From Oscillospiraceae bacterium (GTDB lineage Bacteria; Bacillota; Clostridia; Oscillospirales; Ruminococcaceae): a DNA stretch of 64,000 nt. Both the position numbers and the translations under genes were made by a program. Location of the stretch: NCBI GenBank assembly GCA_022791315.1, contig JAAVYW010000042.1, positions 62,001-126,000 on the forward strand, given 5' to 3'. Below the pieces are notes generated by a model that was not told the DNA's origin, did no database searches, and saw nothing but the letters and a program-made list of their open reading frames with translations. This document shows positions 61,842-64,000 of this stretch, one piece after another; position 1 is the stretch's first letter; each line of letters begins with the position of its first letter.

Positions 61842-63431
61842 ATGGCAATTTATATCTCTGGTATCACCACCGGGTTGGATGAAGGGGCTGGGGCGGCCCG
61901 GCGGAAGGCGCTGCGGGCCCTGGGGCTGCGGGAGGGGGAAGCGCTCTCCTGCGCTGTACACAAGACCTCCATTGATGCCAGGAGGAAGCAGGTGAAGCTG
62001 GTACACACCGTGCGGGTGGAGATGGCAGGGGACGAAAAGGCTGTTGCGGCCCGCGCCAAGGGGGTGACGGCCCGAGTGGAGGAGGAACGGGAATTGGAAT
62101 TCCCGGCTGGGCGGGAGGCAATGCTCCATAGGCCGGTAGTGGTGGGATTTGGGCCGGCGGGGATGTTTGCCGCCCTGCTGCTGGCCCGCGCGGGGCTGCA
62201 GCCCATGGTGCTGGAACGGGGAGATGCCCTGGAAGAGCGGGTGCAGGCGGTGGAGCGGTTTTGGAAGACAGGGGTGTTGGAGGCCCAGAGCAATGTGCAG
62301 TTTGGGGAGGGCGGCGCGGGCACTTTTTCCGACGGCAAGCTCACCACGCGCATCCACGACCCGGCCTGTTCCTTTGTGCTGCGGGAATTTGTGGGGCACG
62401 GGGCGCCGGAGGAAATCTTAGGAAAGGCCAAGCCCCATATCGGCACAGATAAGCTGCGGAATGTGGTGAAAGCTATCCGGGAGGAAATCCTTTCGTTTGG
62501 GGGAGAGATACGGTTCCGCTGCGAGCTGGAGGGGTTAGAGTTTAAAAATGGGAAGGTGGCAGGGGTTTCGGTGGCGGGAGATGTGCTGCCTGCCTCCGAC
62601 GTGGTGCTGGCAATTGGGCACAGCGCCAGGGACACCTTTGCTGCCCTGCACCGCCAGGGGGTGCCCTTTGTGCCCAAGCCCTTTTCCGTGGGGCTGCGGG
62701 TGGAGCACCGGCAGGAGGACATGAACCGGGCGCTTTACGGCAGCTTTGCCGGGCATCCCGCCCTGCCGCCGGCGGAGTACCAGCTCTCGTTCCGGCAGGG
62801 GGAGGACTGCTGCTACACCTTTTGCATGTGCCCCGGCGGGCTGGTAGTGCCCGCTGCCTCGGAGGCAGGGGCAGTGGTTGTGAACGGCATGAGCGAATTT
62901 GCCCGTGACCGGGAAAACGCCAACGCGGCAGTGGTGGTAAACGTGGGGGAAGGGGACTTTGGGCCCGGGCCGCTGGCGGGGATTGCCTATCAGCGCCGCC
63001 TGGAGCAGGCGGCCTTTGCCGCCGCTGGGGGAGGATACCGCGCCCCTATTCCGCGGGTGGGGGAGTTTCTGGGCGGGGGAAACCGGCTGTGTGGCTTTGG
63101 GACGGTGGAGCCCTCCTATGCGCTGGGAGTGGAGGAACGGGATTTGGCCGCCCTTTTTTCCCCGCGGGTGGGGGAGTTCCTGCGGCAGGGGCTGCTGGCC
63201 TTTGACCGGAAGCTGGCCGGGTTTGCGGCGGCTGGGGCGGTGCTCACCGGGGTGGAGACCCGCACCTCTTCCCCGGTGCGGATTCCCAGGGGGGAGGATT
63301 TACAGAGCATTGGGATTGCGGGGCTCTACCCTTGTGGCGAGGGGGCCGGCTACGCCGGGGGTATCATGAGCGCGGCAGTGGATGGGGTGCGGGTGGCAGG
63401 CGCTATCATCGGGCGCTATGCAAAGCCCTGA
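61842..63431 (+). CDS. FAD-dependent oxidoreductase (NAD(FAD)-utilizing dehydrogenase family)
   Basis: A 529-residue flavoprotein. The N-terminal 100 or so residues are a small alpha-beta domain; the FAD-binding motif VVGFGPAGMFAALLLARAGL follows at about residues 104-123. Further parts are NVQFGEGGAGTFSDGKLTTR, VLAIGHSARDTFAALHRQG and the C-terminal YPCGEGAGYAGGIMSAAVDG. This layout is that of a large uncharacterised family in anaerobic Firmicutes (annotated as NAD(FAD)-utilizing dehydrogenase or glutamate synthase-like). The natural substrate is unknown. AAAGGACGGAAAG precedes the ATG. Confidence 0.88.
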   Translation: MAIYISGITTGLDEGAGAARRKALRALGLREGEALSCAVHKTSIDARRKQVKLVHTVRVEMAGDEKAVAARAKGVTARVEEERELEFPAGREAMLHRPVVVGFGPAGMFAALLLARAGLQPMVLERGDALEERVQAVERFWKTGVLEAQSNVQFGEGGAGTFSDGKLTTRIHDPACSFVLREFVGHGAPEEILGKAKPHIGTDKLRNVVKAIREEILSFGGEIRFRCELEGLEFKNGKVAGVSVAGDVLPASDVVLAIGHSARDTFAALHRQGVPFVPKPFSVGLRVEHRQEDMNRALYGSFAGHPALPPAEYQLSFRQGEDCCYTFCMCPGGLVVPAASEAGAVVVNGMSEFARDRENANAAVVVNVGEGDFGPGPLAGIAYQRRLEQAAFAAAGGGYRAPIPRVGEFLGGGNRLCGFGTVEPSYALGVEERDLAALFSPRVGEFLRQGLLAFDRKLAGFAAAGAVLTGVETRTSSPVRIPRGEDLQSIGIAGLYPCGEGAGYAGGIMSAAVDGVRVAGAIIGRYAKP

Positions 63432-63439
63432 TGTGGGGG

Positions 63440-63590
63440 AGCTTAGGGCGTGGAGGGTACGGTAACTCCGCAGGAAGAAGGAGGGCTGGGAATAAGCGGC
63501 CACCTCGCCCCAAAAGATGGAGCCAGCGGTGCCACTGCGCGGAGCCAAGCTGGCGCTTGGCCTTTGTGTCCCGGAGGGGGGACATAAAAA
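63440..63590. repeat. Degenerate intergenic repeat, copy 5
   Basis: Shares GGAAGAAGGAGGGC, AATAAGCGGCC, CCCCAAAAGATGG-AGCCAGCGG and a CCTTTGTGTCCCGG block with the copies near 38.85 and 5.35 kb. It contains a hairpin-prone GCCAAGCTGGCGCTTGGC segment. It separates the oxidoreductase from the mutase promoter. Confidence 0.45.
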
Positions 63591-63658
63591 ATTTTGAGAC
63601 AAACTTTGGTGTGAATTCACAAAGCGTGGAAAAAGTTCCATCTTTTTTTGTGGAATAA

Positions 63659-63687
63659 TTGCCATTTTCTAAAAAATAGAGTATAAT
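63659..63687 (+). promoter_or_regulatory. Promoter of the phosphosugar mutase gene
   Basis: TTGCCA, a 17-bp spacer and a consensus TATAAT, about 55 bases before the start. Confidence 0.7.
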
Positions 63688-63743
63688 GGAACCCGAGAGG
63701 GACAGAGCTGTCCCCGAAAGCAGCAGAAAAGGTGGATTTTAGT

Positions 63744-64000
63744 ATGAAAGAAATGCAGCTATATGAGTTATGGAAGGAAAAGGCCCGGGAGGATGAGGAC
63801 CTGGTGCGGGAGCTGGCTGAAGTGGCCGGGGATGAGAACGGCATCTACGACCGGTTTTACCGGGAGCTGGAATTCGGGACGGCGGGGCTGCGGGGCGTGC
63901 TGGGCGCAGGCAGCAACCGGATGAATATCTACACCGTGCGCAAGACTACCCAGGGGATTGCCCAGTATCTGAAGGAGCGGTATGACGCCCCGTCGGTGGC
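63744..64000 (+). CDS. Phosphosugar mutase (PGM/PMM type), 5' part
   Basis: The first 85 residues of an alpha-D-phosphohexomutase, cut off by the window edge. FGTAGLRGVLGAGSNRMNIYTV is the conserved N-terminal segment, and YELWKEKAREDEDLVRELAEVAG before it is typical of the long phosphoglucomutase/phosphomannomutase of Firmicutes (PgcA-like), not of GlmM. It has its own promoter. AAAAGGTGG lies ten bases before the ATG. Confidence 0.9.
   Translation, partial: MKEMQLYELWKEKAREDEDLVRELAEVAGDENGIYDRFYRELEFGTAGLRGVLGAGSNRMNIYTVRKTTQGIAQYLKERYDAPSV

Overview
The window reads as chromosome of a spore-forming, GC-rich member of the Clostridia, most like the Oscillospiraceae/Ruminococcaceae group of gut Firmicutes. 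It carries spoIIAA-spoIIAB-sigF, spoIIE, the dipicolinate synthase pair dpaA-dpaB and a YlmC/YmxH gene, together with Firmicute housekeeping genes (a T-box-controlled pheST, CdaA/CdaR, DegV, ComEB). Strong Shine-Dalgarno sequences and SigA-type promoters with 17-bp spacers occur throughout. I see no rRNA, tRNA, CRISPR array, phage or transposase gene.

Layout: 1-6.9 kb holds a small P-loop kinase, valS, a VOC protein, folC and the sigma-F operon. 6.9-9.5 kb (minus strand) is an SGNH/MBOAT pair for O-acylating an exported polymer, headed by a pair of unusual palindromes. 9.7-12.8 kb (minus) is a zur-znuA-znuC-znuB zinc operon with two Zur-like boxes at its promoter. 12.9-17.3 kb has a YbaK deacylase and the T-box-led pheS-pheT operon (minus). 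17.4-28.5 kb runs on the plus strand: ComEB, SpoIIE, ManA, TrmL, DegV, then Pgk, a Pro/Gln-tailed membrane protein, TpiA, GpmI and a tiny Cys-rich membrane protein. 28.5-29.6 kb is decayed DNA with an orphan regulated promoter and a frameshifted cytidylate-kinase-like pseudogene. 29.6-35.6 kb mixes a GyrI-like protein, an LRR surface protein, YlmC, PduL, a membrane-anchored protein with a structured leader, and an ECF sigma factor with a membrane partner. 35.7-38.7 kb is an AT-rich island (a matrixin metalloprotease plus a mosaic secreted protein) lying between a truncated and a complete copy of a HipA-like gene. 38.9-42.1 kb is icd-acn (minus). 42.2-51.6 kb is carbohydrate-related (a GH28-GNAT fusion, GH27, an enolase-superfamily dehydratase, a 2-hydroxyacid dehydrogenase), interrupted by a two-gene SOS-controlled DNA-repair operon. 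51.6-54.2 kb is a methyltransferase-kinase-methyltransferase operon. 54.3-54.5 kb is an array of nine consecutive hairpins. 54.6-64 kb has dpaAB with a SigK-like promoter, a bifunctional IspDF, a DUF3343/cysteine-desulfurase pair, CdaA-CdaR, an FAD oxidoreductase and the start of a phosphosugar mutase.

The most interesting points are: (i) the hairpin array bounded by two identical palindromes; (ii) the radical-SAM/TIGR03915 repair pair, whose promoter carries two LexA-type boxes; (iii) the in-frame GH28-acetyltransferase fusion, which keeps what looks like a relict ribosome-binding site at the junction; (iv) the AT-rich island between duplicated HipA-like gene ends, with an A-tract frameshift and a gene that changes base composition part-way; (v) a pair of near-perfect palindromes with oppositely oriented centres; (vi) a degenerate intergenic repeat family found in at least five spacers.
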